Assembly (NCBI GenBank): GCA_035610835.1
Contig: CM069448.1
Coordinates: 3,100,001-3,164,000 of the forward strand
Reading direction: 5' to 3'
Length of the DNA: 64,000 nucleotides
Source: Ophiura sarsii
Lineage: Eukaryota; Echinodermata; Ophiuroidea; Amphilepidida; Ophiuridae
The notes below the pieces were generated by a model that worked only from the letters and a program-made list of their open reading frames with translations, had not been told where the DNA came from and searched no databases. Below, piece after piece: positions 41,095-53,824 of the stretch. The position numbers were made by a program, and so were the translations under genes. Every line of letters begins with the position of its first letter. Positions within the stretch are counted from its first letter, which is position 1.

Positions 41095-42400
41095 TGCATG
41101 GACAACAACATAATTCTCCCAAATATAGGCCTATCAGTATTTCCTTTGTCTTAGCACTTCCCTTTTATAGGGTTTCTTTTCAAGTAAGATGCCAGCTGTT
41201 CATAGGGGAAGGAAATAGGGTAATTATGGTGAACAGTGTTCAAATTAAGAAAAGGTATCAGGTATTCCAGCGGAAAACCATGCTATGGAATCAGGTATAA
41301 ACGATAACACAGTATGTGAAAGCATGGTACTATTTTTATTTTTTTACTGAAAGACATAAACACTGTGAAGGAGAGAGCTAGAGACAAACAACTAAGCTTT
41401 AAAAGTAGTATAGGCAGCAGTTAGGCAGTTTACTTTAAAAAGTCATGGATAAAAGTGATTGGGACAATTAGGATTTCATGGTTTTTAAAGACATTTATCG
41501 AGGAATCGGAAAAAATCTTCCAAAACTACACTAACAATATTCAAAAAGTATGGTCATCGGAAGGATAATCTGCATTGAAATTTAGGTTATCCGCCATCAT
41601 TTTTGGGCTTCAGGAAGGCCGGATTACCACTTAAATAATTGAAGACATGTTTCAAAGTAAGGTTGTCAAAAATAGGGGTGGGGATGCCCCCGCCCGGTTT
41701 CCATCCCGATTTTTATGATGTGACATCTATATCATATAAAGTTCAAAGTGTTTTATTGATATCACCAAACAAATTGGTATAATCAAAACAAAATACATAA
41801 AACATCAACTAAAGCTACGTTATATTTATTCATAAAAATCAAGCAGAAGAATTGCTTGTCCGTTTATTTACACTCTGCTGCTGCATATCGTGATCATTGA
41901 ACCCTCTTCTATTATATTGAATGAAGATAGCTTGACTGAGAGAGCCTTTATTCATAAAAATATGTATTTCACACGAAATGGCATAAATTGATTATATAGA
42001 TTCATATGTTATTGAAGCGTCTATTGTTGTTGTAATTTAGTAGCGTTTTATATTTTTTGTGATTTTGTTATCTAATTGTTGTATATTATGAAATCAAAAA
42101 TACCCTAATGTGACGTAACGGGGATACCCCTATCCTACGGGAAGACCGGCTAATTTTTATGAATTTTCAATTTTTTTAAACAAAATTGCTTTGTTTTAAA
42201 AAATTCAAAACATTATTGAAATTCACCAAAATTATCACAAACATTTAAAGAAAACAAAAAAAACACAGCGCCCGACCGACCCTATACCGGAGGTCTGTTT
42301 GCCCGTAGAGCAGGGTGTGGCTTTTTTGTCCCCTAAAAACAAATAATAATTCAACAAGAATACAAAAGATGAAATATGTAATCCGGAGGTGAAGATTTGA
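41095..42400. other. Spacer
   Basis: About 1.3 kb, AT-rich, with no gene I can support. GGGGTGGGGATGCCCCCGCC near 41676 and GGGGATACCCCTATCC near 42119 are isolated GC-rich patches. Confidence 0.4.
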
Positions 42401-42401
42401 G

Positions 42402-42512
42402 AATGGCTTTTAATGTCAAAAGTGCCTGAAATTAGCTTAATTTGGTCTGAAATTAAATATTTCAGATCTATTTTAAGCTAATTTGGATGTACGTTTGACA
42501 TGAAAAGTCATC
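42402..42512. repeat. Inverted repeat (111 bp)
   Basis: The arm AATGGCTTTTAATGTCAAAA...AAATTAGCTTAATTT is mirrored by AAGCTAATTTGGATGTACGTTTGACATGAAAAGTCAT. A T13-G18 tract (G at 42527-42544) follows. Confidence 0.6.
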
Positions 42513-42768
42513 ATTTTTTTTTTTTTGGGGGGGGGGGGGGGGGGATTGGAAGCTCCATTTCCCGCAGAGAATTCGTCCAGAATTGCCCTGTGAAACTGCT
42601 ATCTTTCTGCCCAGTAAAACGTGTTTCTTTGGCTAAAATAGCCAGGTAAGCGCAACGTTTCGCTTTGATTGACTCTATTACGGTAAAACCGCCAAGCGGG
42701 CGAAAACGCCAAACAATTTTCCTACCGGGAAATCTTTATATTTTTTAAAAAGCATTTCAATGACTTAA

Positions 42769-43132
42769 AGGCATATTATGTGATCTTTTCCAGGGGCACC
42801 CTCTATTCATGATTTTTTTTTAGAAAGATACATTTTCTTGCAGATTTACATTTCTTATCATAAATCATAAATATATTCTGAGTTACAGAGCGATACGGTT
42901 CCTTACTTTAAAATCATGGTTTAAAGAGTGAAAATAAACTGTCCTGTTTATTTTTCACTCTAAATTCACTCTAAAACCACGATTTTGAAGTAATTAGGAA
43001 TCGTATCGCTCTGTAACTCAGAATATAGTTATGATTTATGATCAGAAATGTAAATCTGCAAGAAAATCTACTTCCTAAAAAAATAAATCATGACTAGAGG
43101 GCGCCCCCTGGAAAAGATCACAGAATATGCCT
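42769..43132. mobile_element. TTAA-flanked foldback MITE (364 bp), ends AGG...CCT
   Basis: TTAA borders both sides (42765-42768 and 43133-43136). The arms AGGCATATTATGTGATCTTT / AAAGATCACAGAATATGCCT extend ~150 bp with few mismatches (CTGAGTTACAGAGCGATACG). The 104-codon frame starting at 43090 begins in the right arm and is not a gene. Confidence 0.85.
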
Positions 43133-43364
43133 TTAAGTCATACCTCACTATGGCACTGGGGGTTGGACTTAGGCTCGGTCATTGCGTGTCTGCGCGAGGC
43201 CAGTGGTCGGCGTGGCAGTTCAAAGTTCTAGATGCTTCTTTACCTTTTAGACGCTTCTTTACCTTTTCCTTTTCCCCTAACCCTAGAAACGTGTGGTGGG
43301 ATGGAACGAAGAACAGGGGGAGGCGATTAATTAAATACAAAAAAACTTACAAATTATGCCACCC

Positions 43365-43391
43365 GGGGGGGGGGGGGGGGGGGGGGGGGGG
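43365..43391 (+). repeat. Poly-G tract (27 nt)
   Basis: Pure G run after GCCACCC. Confidence 0.95.
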
Positions 43392-44689
43392 CTTTCTAAG
43401 TTGAAAAATCGGAGACCATTATGATTATATAACCCGGGGTTTAGTGCTACATGAGATACAACTTATGTGCTGTGCGCTAAAGCTGGTCGTGTAGACTTGA
43501 TCTCAAGTCTCAGACTCACTACCCTCTCTCTCCCAATTCCTGGTTACAAGTAATATTTTCCATCTGATTCGAAACTGTAATATTGCTGTAGAGCTGGTGC
43601 CAGCCTGGTGCATATCTCATTGACCCTATACCTATCGCATGTATTTCATGTATTTGGGACAATGTGTGAGAGATGATGTGTCCTCATATAGGGTCATGAC
43701 CATTGACCATCATACACCACACTTAGCATTCATGACATAATTTAGTAACTGTTTTAATATATGGATATTTTGTCAAACATAACTACACCCATGGAAGTAG
43801 TTACTTCCATGCTACTCCTAAGGCTCTTTCCTGTCAAACACTGAGCTCCCAAAACACCAACCGCTGGCCGCCACTGAACTTGCAATCAAACTTTCTGGCC
43901 TATCAATGATGGGTATTAATAACAGGTGGATACTGGATGGGTAAAATCATAGCCTGGTGTAAAGTGTGAAATACTATTGCAATATTAATGTTATTGTTTT
44001 GGATAGTGAAATGGTTTTTACAAATAAGAAGGCTTGATGGCAAGGCTACTGGTCGTGTTGCCGTGTGGTGTAGTAGGGATAGGGTTATTGGCCTTACAAT
44101 ACATGTACAAACAAAAAGGAATACGACATCTGAAGCTATTTTTGGGTTGAAAATCCATTAAGAAACAGCGTCACACCTGCTATCCATTTCTTGTACAACG
44201 TTAAGAATGCAATACCATTCCTAGTTTTCACCTTGTGTTTCTATGATAAAACCGTCGAGGAGGGTATTCTACAAGCACCACAGAAAGTCTTGGTGACTGA
44301 TGCTCGTACTCAACGCGCAGAAGTGAAAACCAGTGGATATTTGACGATCAGTCATTGGTCAGTTATGACATCATAGGTGTGCCACACCTAGATAATTAAC
44401 TGATACAGCAAATATTACGGTCCTTTCAGATGATATATAGAATATGAATTTGGGCCCATATCATAGAATATCTACTGTTACTGAACGATTCGGATGTAGG
44501 CAGTCAGTCTTGCTGTGCTTGAAATTCAAAAATAAAATGTTCATTGGTTGAATTTTATCTTTTTAATACATGTATTGTACTTCGATGAAGTTAATGCCTT
44601 TACATAGATCCAAAAATTCAAATCAATTGGATAGACACTTTTAATTTCATTTTTTGATATCTGACTGAGATAAACGATCAAGTCAATCG
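43392..44689. other. Spacer
   Basis: About 1.3 kb of non-repetitive DNA with no recognisable gene. Confidence 0.4.
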
Positions 44690-44960
44690 AATAGTTGATG
44701 CTACTCGGACGGAAGTTGGTGCCGCCGGTGAAACTCAGTCGGTAACTGATGCTACTCCGTCGGTAGCTAACTCAGTCGGTTTTGTGATACTACTTGGATG
44801 AAAATCGATGCACATGACTGAAGAGTTGATACTCAACAGACAATGAAGCTTCATGATCAGACATGATCCGACGGATCAGAGACGGAACGGTCGATATTTG
44901 GATGAGTTGCGGGATGAGTTGGTACTCTAATTAGGAATACTGTGGAGTGAGTGCTACTCA
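44690..44960 (+). repeat. Degenerate ~25-30-bp repeat with ACTCAGTCGGT
   Basis: GATGCTACTC.GTCGG and ACTCAGTCGGT recur irregularly about eight times; an ancient minisatellite. Confidence 0.5.
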
Positions 44961-46022
44961 GTCAGTGGATGCCGTTTAATTCAGTGGTAATCCTAATTTC
45001 GAATCATCGGAGTGACTTTATGCACAAATGTGAAAAACACACCCCGTTCGCGCTCGGCATCTAAACGTCTCCTGGTCATAATAGCTACTACAAGGTAAGA
45101 GTGTGTACACATACCACGTATACCGTAATTGAAATTGTAGGATGTCCAATTTAAATGTTAGCTCAAAGGCACAAACAATACTATCAATATATATTTCTGT
45201 TTGATAAGTGAAGTTTTTACTTACTGGATTTGATTTTCTAACATTCAATTGTTTCTGGATGCAATTACTTAGTTTTTGACAAAGCTAGACTATAAGTCAA
45301 TGAACATTCGCGATCGATAACATGAATTCATCTGAGATGCAGGTTTAAGCAAATTAATCAGCTTCATCGTCATATTAAGCTATCTCCCCATATAATTGCC
45401 CGTTTTCACTCTGATATATAACCCCCGCCTGATACCACCCCTACAGTGTCTCAGAATGATCTATACCGGGTTTCAAAAATATATAAACAATATAAAACAA
45501 ATAGTGTTTCAAATTTAAACACTTGCGATATGATGGTGGAAATATTCCCTAATTATTCCGTTACTTTCATTGAGATATCTCTTTTTGTTCCGCTGTGGCA
45601 TCGAAAATCGACGAAAAACGTATTATATATGTTGGTTCACATAATTCATCTTTACAGCTATTCTCTCTAGCACTACCAGCATTTCAAACAATGAACCCCA
45701 TACCTCGTATGTTACTTTCAAATCACCCGCCATTGAAAGAAAGGTTAAAACCACTTAAACTAAACAAATCCTGTCCTATTCAATCAAATCTTTGTTTTCT
45801 ATATTGTTATCAAAAGCTAATTAAAATAAGAAGAGGGTGCAGTAATAATGCGAATATTAATAGTTTACTGTTTTTAAAAGTGGTTAGTGACTTTATGGAT
45901 TTTCAATGGATCATTTCGACAAAAACACGTGATATCTACCATCGTTACAAATTTTGTGTGTATTTCCCTCAGAAATGTCCTATTTTCAAAATCTAAAATT
46001 CCTAAGAAAGCTAAGCGTTTGA
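44961..46022. other. Spacer
   Basis: About 1.06 kb with no supported gene. Frames of 70-133 codons here lie in AT-rich sequence and overlap on both strands. Confidence 0.4.
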
Positions 46023-46913
46023 GCAAGATATATATGAAAACGGTTTGGACAATATCAATAACGTTCATACCGAGAAAAACAAATCGTATTTCCTCGGTAT
46101 AGATCATTCTTAGACACCCTGTAACGCTAGCATGAACCACAGTCTATGTGGTCGTGAGCCTCGTATTATAATATGTTCAAATATTAAAGTAGTGTATACA
46201 ACCCAGACAAGACGTCAGGATGATTGCGCACAGTAAGGCTGGCTACATCAACCGATAAACGTTAACGATGGAAAAGAAAAAGAAAAAAACTTACAATGGA
46301 GTTGATTTTCCAGCTCCAGCGGTTTTAGGATGAAATAAATCCGATCCACATGTGATGAATATTTTGAATGTATAATTAAAATCCTTGAAACCAATGGGAA
46401 TTCCAAATTTACGACCAGTCATGATCAACGTCGTCTGACGTGTTTGAGTGGAAACTGGATCTCAGCACAGCCTCACACACCACCCCGCCTCACCCCCACC
46501 GCCTGTACAACGCGCCGCCAAAATTATTCTCTTCCATCAAAACCAAGAAAACCCTCAATCTATCGAAACTATTTGAGGGCGCTAGACCGACACACCATAC
46601 GGAAAATACAGACCAGATGACGATGACCACGGTTTGCCGTCAATGTTGAATACACATTTTCCATTTAGGTTTCAACATAATCTTTATCTAATAAATACGT
46701 TGACATGGCAAGATAAAGGCAATTTATTGTTCCAATTTGACAAGTAGGCCTATTCGGCATGCTTCCATTTTAACGCTATCCTACCTGACGATATAGCGAG
46801 ATAATAAATCTTGACAAGTAGACATACTATCAGTATTATGTCGACATGGTCAGATAATGTTTTTCACCATGTCAACTTAAAACCTTATTAATAAGTCGTC
46901 ATGGTGAGATATA

Positions 46914-48656
46914 CAGGGTGTCCCTAAAAAAGGGTGCAAATGTTTGCGCAACTTGTTGACCATGAAGTCCTAAAGCTTGATGAAATATGGTAATACACAC
47001 GAAAAGGGAAAACACTCAGCTTTCAGATGCCGTTTATTTGATCTGATTTGGATTTGTCAATCCTGAGATATACTCAGTTTATCAAAGCTACCCAAAATCG
47101 ACGTTGTGCCACTTTTACAGAAAAAATGATTATGAGCGTCAAAACGATACTAACATTGGTCTATACAAGGGCATCGATCGTCTTGAAACATTGGGGTGTG
47201 CATTTGACCAGAATTGTTTAAAAGAGGCCGAGGAACAAAAATGATGTCCTTGGCATAATTATGTGGTAAAGGGATTTCTACGAGCAGATATTCTGGGATC
47301 GTGCACGCCGCACGTTTTCAATGTGTTACTGTGTCCTGCCACTTTTCATATCTTAGTCTTCCAGAATGTTCTTTATTCATATTGGTGCTTGTACCATCTA
47401 CAAAGTATTTCCAATACTCCTTTGTATAGGTGTATTCCTAGATGGTACGTGAGTGTTTGGGAAATGAATGGCAAACTCTTTGGTGACTTCTGCTGGACTT
47501 CTCGTTTCATGATATTTAATTTTTAAGACGAAATGAGCTGCACTGGCGCATGGCTTCCTGTGAAAAACCGAATTGTCCTCAAAATCCTCATGCTCACTTA
47601 CAAATCGCTAAACGGACTTGCTCCACCTTACTTAAAAGAACTACTCAAACCCTACACACCTAATCGCTCGCTTCGGTATTCATCGAAAGGTCTTCTTGAA
47701 TCACCGCGGACTGTATCAACTGCAACTTACGGTGAACGAGCTTTCTCTGTTTCTGCGCCAAAGTTGTGGAACGGGTTGCCGCAGCAGATTAGGAATGCCG
47801 AATCACTAGCCACATTCAAGAAACTTTTAAAAACTCATATTTTCAATTATCCATCTGTATAATATGTGTTCTGCTGCATCACTCCATTTTATTCATGTTA
47901 TTTAACTATTTTACTTATTATTGTGTATTTATAAAACTTTTAGCATGTTTAAATCTTTGTATAGATCTTGTTGATTGCCGGTCCACTCATTTTTAATGCT
48001 TTGTTTTAATTATCAATGTGCATTATTATGTCGGGTTTTTTAAAGAGTAGTTGTTTTTTATTGCTTGTTATGGCTTGTATCTGTTTTTATTGTAAAGCGC
48101 CTAGAGGCCTTTGCTGGTATTTCTGCGCTATATAAGAGCCTATTTATTATTATTATTATTATTAAGACCATGAACACCCTCTTCTAATGAATTAAGGCCG
48201 CACCCAGCCATATAGACGTCTGTCTTGTTTTGAAAATGTAGGCCCAATAAACATTTTGTGAAACCTCGTCAAAAGGACTGGTTCGAATCATGTAACAAAC
48301 ATCTTTATTATTCAGTTCTGCTTGGATACACAGGCACTCATTCTATTATTTAAACCTATTTAATCTCAATACAAAAATGTTATTTTGCATAACACTGGTG
48401 AAGGGCAATCGTACAAGTGGAAGTTGTATCATAGGAGTAACCCTTTTAAACTGTAAAGTGGCACAGCATCGATTCTTGGTAGCTCTAGTTAATAGTCTAT
48501 ATCTCAGGATTGACAAATCTGAATCAGATGAAATAAGCAGCATCTAAAAGCCAGGTGTTTGGTCTTTCAATATATGTTAACATCATACACCAAATGTTAG
48601 AACTTCATGGCCAACAAGTTGGGTAAACACGTGCACCCTTTTTTAGGGACACCCGG
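46914..48656. mobile_element. TA-flanked DNA transposon (1,743 bp) with long TIRs
   Basis: The ends CAGGGTGTCCCTAAAAAAGG and TTTTTTAGGGACACCCGG start imperfect terminal inverted repeats of about 230 bp (AACTTGTTG.CCATGAAGT, GATTTGTCAATCCTGAGATA). TA lies on both sides (46912-46913 and 48657-48658). Copy A reads GAGATATACTATATTGCC at the same place, the empty target. The ends are Tc1/mariner-like. The 87-codon frame at 47263-47526 shows no recognisable transposase motif, and a LINE end occupies the right half. Confidence 0.9.
47520..48170 (+). mobile_element. LINE 3' end inside the TA-flanked transposon
   Basis: The plus strand reads LHW, a 7-bp insertion, then LPVKNRIVLKILMLTYKS, GLAPPYLKELL, GERAFSVSAPKLWNGLPQ and TFKKLLKTHIF, the conserved C-terminus of CR1/L2-type LINE enzymes, ending at TAA 47860-47862. 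The 3' UTR ends TAAAGCGCCTAGAGGCC...GCGCTATATAAG then (TTA)n at 48148-48165. It is 5'-truncated. Confidence 0.9.
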
Positions 48657-48954
48657 TACTATCTTGCCAAGTCGACTTCACACAAAGTAGATGTCGTAAT
48701 GGCGAGATAGGTTTGCCAAGTCGACTTCACAAAAAGGTAGATGTCATGGTGAGATATATTATGTTGCCAAGTCAACTTCACAAAAGGTAAATGTCGTCAT
48801 GGCGAGATAGAATATCTGCCCAAGCACTACAAAAGAAACTAATCCTACTTTGCGATGTTTGGATATTGCTTAAACTTACCATGATCTTACAATAGCTTCA
48901 CGATGTTAGGGGGTGTATGGTACGGAGCGTTTAAAGTGCCATTAGATGGCTACA

Positions 48955-49325
48955 TAATTATCTTGACAAGTCGACATATTATCAACGTTATGTTGAGATA
49001 GTCACATATTTTTTCTCACATTCTTGACTTAATCAGTTTTATTAGTCGTCATGATGATATAGACTATCTTGTCAAGTTGACTTTACAAAACATAGATGTC
49101 GTCATGGCGAGATAGGTTAACTTGAAGAGTCAACTTCACAAAAAGTAGATGTCGTCATGGTGAGATACAATATCTCGTCGATCCGACTTCACAAAAAGTA
49201 AATGTCGTCATGGTGAGATATATTATCTCGTCAAGTCGACTTTACAAAAAGTAGATGTTGTCATGGTGAGATAGATTATCTTGCCAAGTTCACTTCATTA
49301 AAAGTGAATGTCGTCATGGCAATAT
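48955..49325 (+). repeat. 53-bp tandem repeat (main block)
   Basis: About seven units with AGTAGATGTCGTCATGGTGA. Starts at 49151, 49204 and 49257 give the 53-bp period. The same unit forms the tail of both copies of the duplicated segment. Confidence 0.85.
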
Positions 49326-49469
49326 TACGGAAGCGCATTGTGACCATCCATTTACCATAATACCAAGATAAATAACTTTGAAACACATTTCTTCTACCAT
49401 GTTACTAAGATATTATCTTGGAAACATGTAATAATTTAATACAATATATCATATATCTCGTTAATAATG

Positions 49470-50640
49470 ATTTCAATAATATCATTATTTTGAAACAGAG
49501 ATTTCGATAAAAGCTTATCTCAGTATCAATGATTCGGTGTTAGCTTATCTCAGAAGTAATGATTTCAATCAAACCAATACTTTTGAAAGAGATATTTCGA
49601 TAATAGCTTATATCAGAGCAATGATTCGGTGTTAGCTTATCTCGGAAATAATGATTTCAATAATATCATTATTTTGAAACAGAGATTTCGATAATAGCTT
49701 ATCTCAGTATCAATGATTCGGTGTTAGTTTATCTCAGAAGTAATGATTTCAATAAAACCAATATTTTTGAAAGAGAGATTTCGATAATAGCTTATATCAG
49801 TAGCAATGATTCGGTGTTAGCTTATCTCGGAAATAATGATTTCAATAATATCATTATTTTGAAACAGAGATATCGATAATAGCTTATCCCAGTAGCAATG
49901 ATTCGGTGTTAGCTTATCTCGGAAATAATGATTTCAATAATATCATTATTTTGAAACAGAGATTTCGATAATAGCTTATCTCAGTGTCAATGATTCGGTG
50001 TTAGTTTATCTCAGAAGTAATGATTTCAATAAAACCAATATTTTTGAAAGAGAGATTTCGATAATAGCTTATCCCAGTAGCAATGATTCGGTGTTAGCTT
50101 ATCTCGGAAATAATGATTTTAATAATATCATTATTTTGAAACAGAGATATCGATAATAGCTTATCCCAGTAGCAATGATTCGGTGTTAGCTTATCTCGGA
50201 AATAATGATTTCAATAATATCATTATTTTGAAACAGAGATTTCGATAATAGCTTATCTCAGTATCAATGATTCGGTGTTAGCTTATCTCGGAAATAATGA
50301 TTTCAATAATATCATTATTTTGAAACAGAGATATCGATAATAGCTTATCCCAGTAGCAATGATTCGGTGTTAGCTTATCTCGGAAATAATGATTTCAATA
50401 ATATCATTATTTTGAAACAGAGATTTCGATAATAGCTTATCCCAGTATCAATGATTCGGTGTTAGTTTATCTCAGAAGTAATGATTTCAATAAAACCATT
50501 ATTTTTGAAAGGGAGATTCCGATAATAGCTTATCTCAGTAGCAATGATTCGGTATTAGCTTATCTTGGAAATAATGATTTCAATAATATCATTATTTTGA
50601 AACATAGATTTCGATGATGGCTCATCCCAGTATCAGTGAT
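49470..50640 (+). repeat. ~92-bp satellite with dimeric structure
   Basis: About 12-13 units of GATTTCGATAATAGCTTATC...CAATGATTCGGTGTTAGCTT...AATGATTTCAATAA...TTTTGAAA. Two subtypes alternate in part: AATATCATTATTTTGAAACA and AAAACCAATATTTTTGAAAG. Each unit has AGCTTATCTC twice, suggesting an older ~46-bp base unit. Confidence 0.9.
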
Positions 50641-51340
50641 ACGGTGTTAGCTTATCTCGGAAATAATGTTTCAAAGTTTATGTGATATCGGAAATAAGGA
50701 TTTTAAAGATGACTTATCTCTGAAATAGCGGTTTATAAGATAATTTATCTTAGAAATACTGATATCAGCAATTCAAAGTTATTTGATATCGGAAATATAG
50801 ATTTAAAAGAAAACCTATCTCTGAAATAGCGGTTTCTAAAATAAGTTATCTTACAGATCATGGTATCAGAGATAGCTTATCTCGGAAATAATGTTTCAAA
50901 GTTATTTGATATCGGAAATATGCATTTCAAAGATGACTTATCTCTGAAATAGCGGTTTCTAAAATAAGTTATCTTACAATAAATGGTATCAGAGATAGCT
51001 TATCTCGGAAATAATGTTTCAAAGTTATGTGATATCAGAAATATGGATTTCAAAGATGACTTATCTCTGAAATAGCGGTTTATAAGATAATTTATCTTAG
51101 AAATACTGATATCAGCAATGACTTATCTCGGTAATAATGATTCAAAGTTATTTGATATCGGAAATATAGATTTCAAAGAAAACTTATCTCTGAAATAGCG
51201 GTTTATAAGATAATTTATCTTAGAAATAATGATATCAGCAATGCCTTATCTCGGAATCTATGACTTATCGCTGAAATAGGGTGGCTAAAACAATTTATCT
51301 TAGAAATAATGGTATCAGAGATATCCTATATATCACAAAT
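50641..51340 (+). repeat. Related but rearranged satellite block
   Basis: Continuation of the 92-bp array with a longer, irregular unit: TTATCTCGGAAATAATG, TTTCAAAGTTAT.TGATATCGG, GACTTATCTCTGAAATAGCG, ATAATTTATCTTAGAAAT. Confidence 0.8.
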
Positions 51341-51627
51341 AATGTAGGAATGTTGTGTTCGTCTTGTTGAAACGTGCTGACCGCATTGCATATTCTTCGT
51401 TGGATTTTCATCCCGTTTTCCCAATTTGTGAGACCAGGAGCAGCTAGAAAACGCCGCTAGAGATGTATTTTGAATTGGTAAGTAGGCATACTGTAGACCT
51501 ACCATATGTATTATATAATTAATATGCTAGTGATATCATAATATCACACTTTATTATAGAACGAGACCAATCTCGCCGTTTAACCAAAATATTATGTGGT
51601 TTAACCATACTTTGGTTTAACACTACA
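51341..51627. other. Spacer
   Basis: Unique DNA between the satellite and the hAT-type MITE. Small palindromes such as GTGATATCATAATATCAC near 51530. Confidence 0.5.
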
Positions 51628-51635
51628 GTCTAGTC

Positions 51636-52151
51636 CAGTGGTTCCCAACCTTTTTCTGGTGGTGACCCCATTTCAGAAACCAGCATCAGAGCACGACCCC
51701 TCACAGGACAAAGTCACCAGTGGCGGTACCAGCATAATGAATTGGGTGGGGTGGGGGGAGCGGGGAGCGCAAGAAACCATTTAGGGGGGGGGGGGAAGAA
51801 TTGAAAAATGCGTGCTATTTGTTTTACCATTTTACGCTAAAACTGTCAAATTTGGTCTAATTTTAACTAATTTGGTAAGCAAATTGCAACATTTGGTCTT
51901 TTTATACCTAATATGGTGATAAAATGTGCGCGCAGCGCACCAAAATTTGATATTTTATGCTAAAATGGTCAAATTTTAACCTTTTGAAATGTGCTACCAT
52001 GATATTTGCTATATAACTATACAGTACAGTACACTAAAGTACAGTACAAAAACATAACATTTTATTTTGTTAAATTAGGCTAGTCCGCGACCCCACAAAA
52101 AGTGCGTCGCGACCCCAACTGGGGTCGCGCCCCATAGGTTGGGAACCACTG
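51636..52151. mobile_element. hAT-type MITE with 8-bp TSD
   Basis: The ends CAGTGGTTCCCAACCTTTTT and GGTTGGGAACCACTG are the classic hAT inverted repeat. They are flanked by the exact 8-bp duplication GTCTAGTC (51628-51635 and 52152-52159). A GGTCGCGAC-type subterminal motif lies near the right end, and a G12 run sits at 51784-51795. No transposase. Confidence 0.95.
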
Positions 52152-52159
52152 GTCTAGTC

Positions 52160-53064
52160 CGCCACGTGGTGGCCTAAGCTTTAGGTACTAGTTGTCATGC
52201 ATTGCCATATAGGTTTGTGTGGTAAGCTCGTCTTAGTGAGTCACTTTCTGTAACACGTCTTACTAAGGGCAGGGGGGTGTTATTACACCCCCGATATATG
52301 ATGTTGCTACTAATGGATAGCTTAGCATCCTCTTTCCTTTCATACCAAGTACCAACGGGCCAAATATGACGTCATAATGACGTCACAAAGGCCGCGAGCC
52401 GGAAAAATCATGATTTTCATCAAAATCCCTGTAAAATCGGTGAAAATTGAATTTTGAGCTAAAAATCCTAGGAATATCGGATTTTCACCCGGTTTTCAGC
52501 TAGCTTATCAATAAATACTAGCCATGTTAATTGCGTGAATTTGAAGGAGATTAGCAAAACTATACATTTTTTGAAAACCTTGCATTATAACGATTCAGAA
52601 AATGTTTGATTCAATACAATTTACACAGATGTCAGTATGACGGCCATCGTTAACACAGTATCAAATTATAAAAATGCTCCAATCGTGTGGAAAAGTATGT
52701 CAGCTTACTCATAGGTCTATGCTCCTAAGGATTACAAAAATGTATAGTTTGCCATATCGACGACATTTATTTTTGATGCTGTCGGTAAAAGGTCATATGA
52801 TAGGGTCATATGTTTTACAGAATGTTTCAATTTTCTTGAAATTGGTGCCAAATTGTTCGTATAGTTTGATTGATTTTCACCCATGTTTATTTTCACTACT
52901 ATATATAGAACAACCCCTGTGAAGAATTTGCAAGATTTTTCAACAAAATTGGAATATTCTACAAAAGATCGGGATCCGATCTTTCGTTGCAACATACGCA
53001 TTTACTGGTTGCTAAAATGCATTTATGATCACATTTGACCAAATCAAAATTCTCACAAAATCCC
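52160..53064. other. Spacer
   Basis: About 900 bp with no supported gene. The hairpin GGGGGTGTTATTACACCCCC is at ~52274. Overlapping frames at 52674-53001 on both strands have no domain. Confidence 0.45.
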
Positions 53065-53068
53065 TTAA

Positions 53069-53553
53069 AGGTTGTTGTTCCGATTTGTGGCCAGAAATAT
53101 AAGTCGATGTTTTCCATTATATATGATAGAGCATCACGAAAATAGTCAAATTCCAAAGTATGAGCTGTAAATCTATAGTAGTTTTTGATTTGCAGGGTCA
53201 AGGGCACAAACTCAAGGTCATATGCTTATTTTCCAAATAGGCAGCATACGGGTTGATTTGTCTACTGCTATAAAGATATCAAATGATAGCCTGTATTTTT
53301 ATCATTACACCTGTAAAATGTTAGATACAAGAGATTTTAATTTCAAAAGTTACAACCGAAAACGTTGCAAAAATTCATAGGTTGTGATTTTTGTGGTAAC
53401 CGAACTTTCGCTACGTTTTCGCTTATATCTTTTACAAACAACCTCTGATGTTCGTAAAATTTCACAGGCATGATCAGAAAAATATGGGCTTTCATCTAAT
53501 ATCAAAAACCCCACTTAGATAGATGAATCCATTAATGATCGGAACAACCACCT
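53069..53553. mobile_element. TTAA-flanked MITE (485 bp), ends AGG...CCT
   Basis: TTAA borders both ends (53065-53068 and 53554-53557). Terminal repeats AGGTTGTTGTTCCGAT / ATCGGAACAACCACCT. The ends resemble those at 42769 and 56734. It lies directly upstream of the integrase ORF but shows no link to it. Confidence 0.7.
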
Positions 53554-53824
53554 TTAAGAATTTTGCCCCTCTGGTTTGACTGCCTTGGTACGGCCCTTGA
53601 TGTGGGGAGGAAACCATTCAAACGGGACGACAGGGCTGGCTACGCGCCTATTTAGACCCAAAAGGCACCAAAATAGTTGGTGTGGATTAGTTCTGGTGCA
53701 CTTACTAATTACATATAATATTATTTTTGTTTTTTTTCAGTTATTTATCACGTGCCTTGTTCTGGTGATAAACTCGATTGAAGCTCCTGATCCCATCGAA
53801 GTGGAATTTGGAATTAACAATACA

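Larger units (their letters stand above)
46023..48925 (+). repeat. Duplicated segment, copy B, interrupted by a transposon
   Basis: Colinear with 565-1967 in two parts, 46023-46911 and 48659-48925. The interruption is the element at 46914-48656. Copy B keeps the ancestral uninterrupted target of the 87-bp MITE (near 46503) and of the TTAA insertion (near 46262). Confidence 0.85.

Noticed and set aside
45446..46140. Overlapping 70-133-codon frames as possible genes
   Set aside because: They overlap on both strands in AT-rich DNA, lack domains, and partly run into the duplicated segment.
53576..53824. Extending the integrase protein to the first ATG of the open frame
   Set aside because: Residues before ~55 are low-complexity or hydrophobic with no family pattern, and a strong splice acceptor lies at 53730-53740, so the first ATG is probably in an intron or UTR.
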